Below, piece by piece: positions 62,733-64,000 of a DNA stretch of 64,000 nucleotides. The stretch's first letter is position 1. Each line of letters opens with the position of its first letter. A program made the translations under genes and the position numbers. The stretch covers positions 13,702,063 to 13,766,062 of the forward strand of contig CM040755.1 of NCBI GenBank assembly GCA_022829145.1. Reading direction: 5' to 3'. The DNA comes from Albula goreensis (taxonomy: Eukaryota; Chordata; Actinopteri; Albuliformes; Albulidae). Under the pieces are notes generated by a model. That model worked only from the letters and a program-made list of their open reading frames with translations. It was not told where the DNA came from and made no database searches.

Positions 62733-64000
62733 ATGAAAGGAGAGCCATATTTAAGAGCACTGGTGAGTGGAGATGGATGTATCAATTAAGCTACTTGTAC
62801 AAAATTGTACAGCGTGTCATTTGCCTATTATTTTTGATTGTATGCATATTTGTTATTATTTGCTAATTACTTATTTGTTATTTAAAATACATTTGTCATG
62901 TGTAAACAGTCATATCACGGACTACCTGTAATTATATGTAGTCATGATCGAGTATGTGTTAAGCGGTTTAAAAACACAATGTATTACCTCTGCAAAATGT
63001 GATTATTTCAAATGACTTGAGTTATCCCTAATGTACAGTAAATGCATTATCAGGTTGTTAATTAAATGGTGTCACTGTTGACAGGTTGCTAGGACACAGT
63101 TGTCAAGAAGCTGACTCTCATATATATACACCCATACATACACACAAACCCTTCTCTGTTGCCGTAGCACACCTGGGGGAGCTGAAGAAACTGTGAATGT
63201 TGTGCCAGAATTATGTATGACTTTACGTGGACAGTGTGCACTTGTGTCAAATTGAAGGGTTTTTTTCCTCGAAGCTGAAAATGTTCTGTGAGCAGTTATC
63301 AATGCTTTGTTGTAAGATGTAGTTTTACTATTTTTTAAATTTTATTTTCAGGGTGCATTTGACTTTTATGATGCAACCATTGGGAAAGATGCATGGCTGG
63401 ATGACCCATCCCTTTTTCTACTTTATGCAAAGGTCTGCCAAAGAAACACAGCACTGTCTGGTGTACTTGTGAAAGTTTATGTAATTTTATTTATGGTTTG
63501 GGATTTTGCAATGATGGCACTGTCTGAGTGCTTCCTGCAGTGTATGATTGTTGCATTGGGTGTCTTGCACTGTGGAATTTTGTTGTTCATCAGAAGATGA
63601 CATGGCTGTGGACACATGGGCAGTGGTTGTCACTGACAGCCAGTGGGCTCCAGAGGAGTGTCTTCTGGGCCAGCCAGTGAGTGTGACTACGGACCGGGAC
63701 AGCCTGTGTGCACCCAACCTTTTTAGGTCCTGGAGAGTGAGGCCATTTATCAGAAACAAATCTGGCCCTACAGGCCCTCATCACAAGCAACCAGCCAAAG
63801 GGCTGTTTGAGGAGCTGCTGGGTAAAAAAGTAATTGATGACCTGTGCAAGCGGGTCAACGTCTGTCCTGTGGAGAGCAACCCCTCTCACAGCCTGGATGG
63901 AGATAAACAGGGGGCGCTTCAGGGTTCACACCTCATGGCATGGATGGCAGTAGCCCTGCAGGGTGGACTCATTCCTGGTGATGGAAACAGAAAAGATGCA
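62733..64000 (+). CDS. 5' part of an unrecognised protein-coding gene (3 exons visible, continues beyond window)
   Basis: Exon 1 is 62733-62762 (MKGEPYLRAL, donor GTGAGT). Exon 2 is 63352-63460 (after TTTTATTTTCAG; GAFDFYDATIGKDAWLDD, then PSLFLLYAK). Exon 3 starts at 63594 and is open to the window end. Phases fit: exon 1 ends in phase 0 and exon 2 in phase 1 at donor GTGTAC. The exon 3 frame includes VTDSQWAPEECLLGQPVSV, SWRVRPFIRNKSGPTG, KGLFEELLGKKVIDDLCKR and MAWMAVALQGGLIPG. I do not recognise the family; no signal peptide or membrane segment is seen. The exon 2 donor is weak, and an alternative donor at 63432 would shift the frame. The start ATG is the simplest in-frame choice, but a further upstream exon is possible. 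Confidence 0.5.

Overview
The window is a gene-sparse, AT-rich stretch of vertebrate nuclear DNA. It is almost certainly from a ray-finned (teleost) fish. The genes have many short exons with GT-AG introns and poly(A) signals. The non-coding DNA carries fish-type repeats, including a SINE 3' tail, TAGCTAGC/AACGTTAG tracts and remnants of an L1-like LINE and a DNA transposon. I cannot name the species from the sequence alone.

All recognised genes lie on the + strand. (1) 736-3275: a small CDC42 effector of the CDC42SE family, with three coding exons encoding 74 aa. (2) 4017-14187: SPPL2A-type signal peptide peptidase-like intramembrane aspartyl protease, with 16 coding exons encoding 525 aa and every exon phase compatible. 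(3) 17140-58605: TRPM7 channel-kinase, with 39 coding exons encoding 1859 aa from start to stop, again with every exon phase compatible. (4) 62733 to the window edge: the 5' end of an unrecognised protein-coding gene, three exons visible and cut off by the window.

SPPL2A followed by TRPM7 in the same orientation is also, from memory, the arrangement at human 15q21. A CDC42SE gene upstream of SPPL2A is not part of that human neighbourhood. SPPL2A cleaves type II membrane proteins in late endosomes and lysosomes. TRPM7 is a Mg/Zn/Ca-permeable channel fused to an alpha-kinase. CDC42SE proteins bind Cdc42 at the membrane. I see no sign that these genes form one functional system; they look like ordinary conserved neighbours.

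The most interesting structure is the TRPM7 5' leader. The start ATG is the last codon of exon 1, 12 kb from the rest of the frame. It is preceded by two upstream ORFs in the two other frames. One is a 14-codon uORF that stops 5 nt before the ATG. The other is a 117-codon uORF that runs through exons 1-4 and overlaps the TRPM7 frame. Other points are a GC-AG intron in TRPM7, an open frame running from exon 26 into its intron that would give a kinase-less channel, long simple repeats just upstream of two TRPM7 acceptors, a GYGD instead of GFGD catalytic motif in SPPL2A, and a CRE/CTCF-like cluster just beyond TRPM7. I found no CRISPR array, operon, rRNA or tRNA gene, and no clearly novel system.
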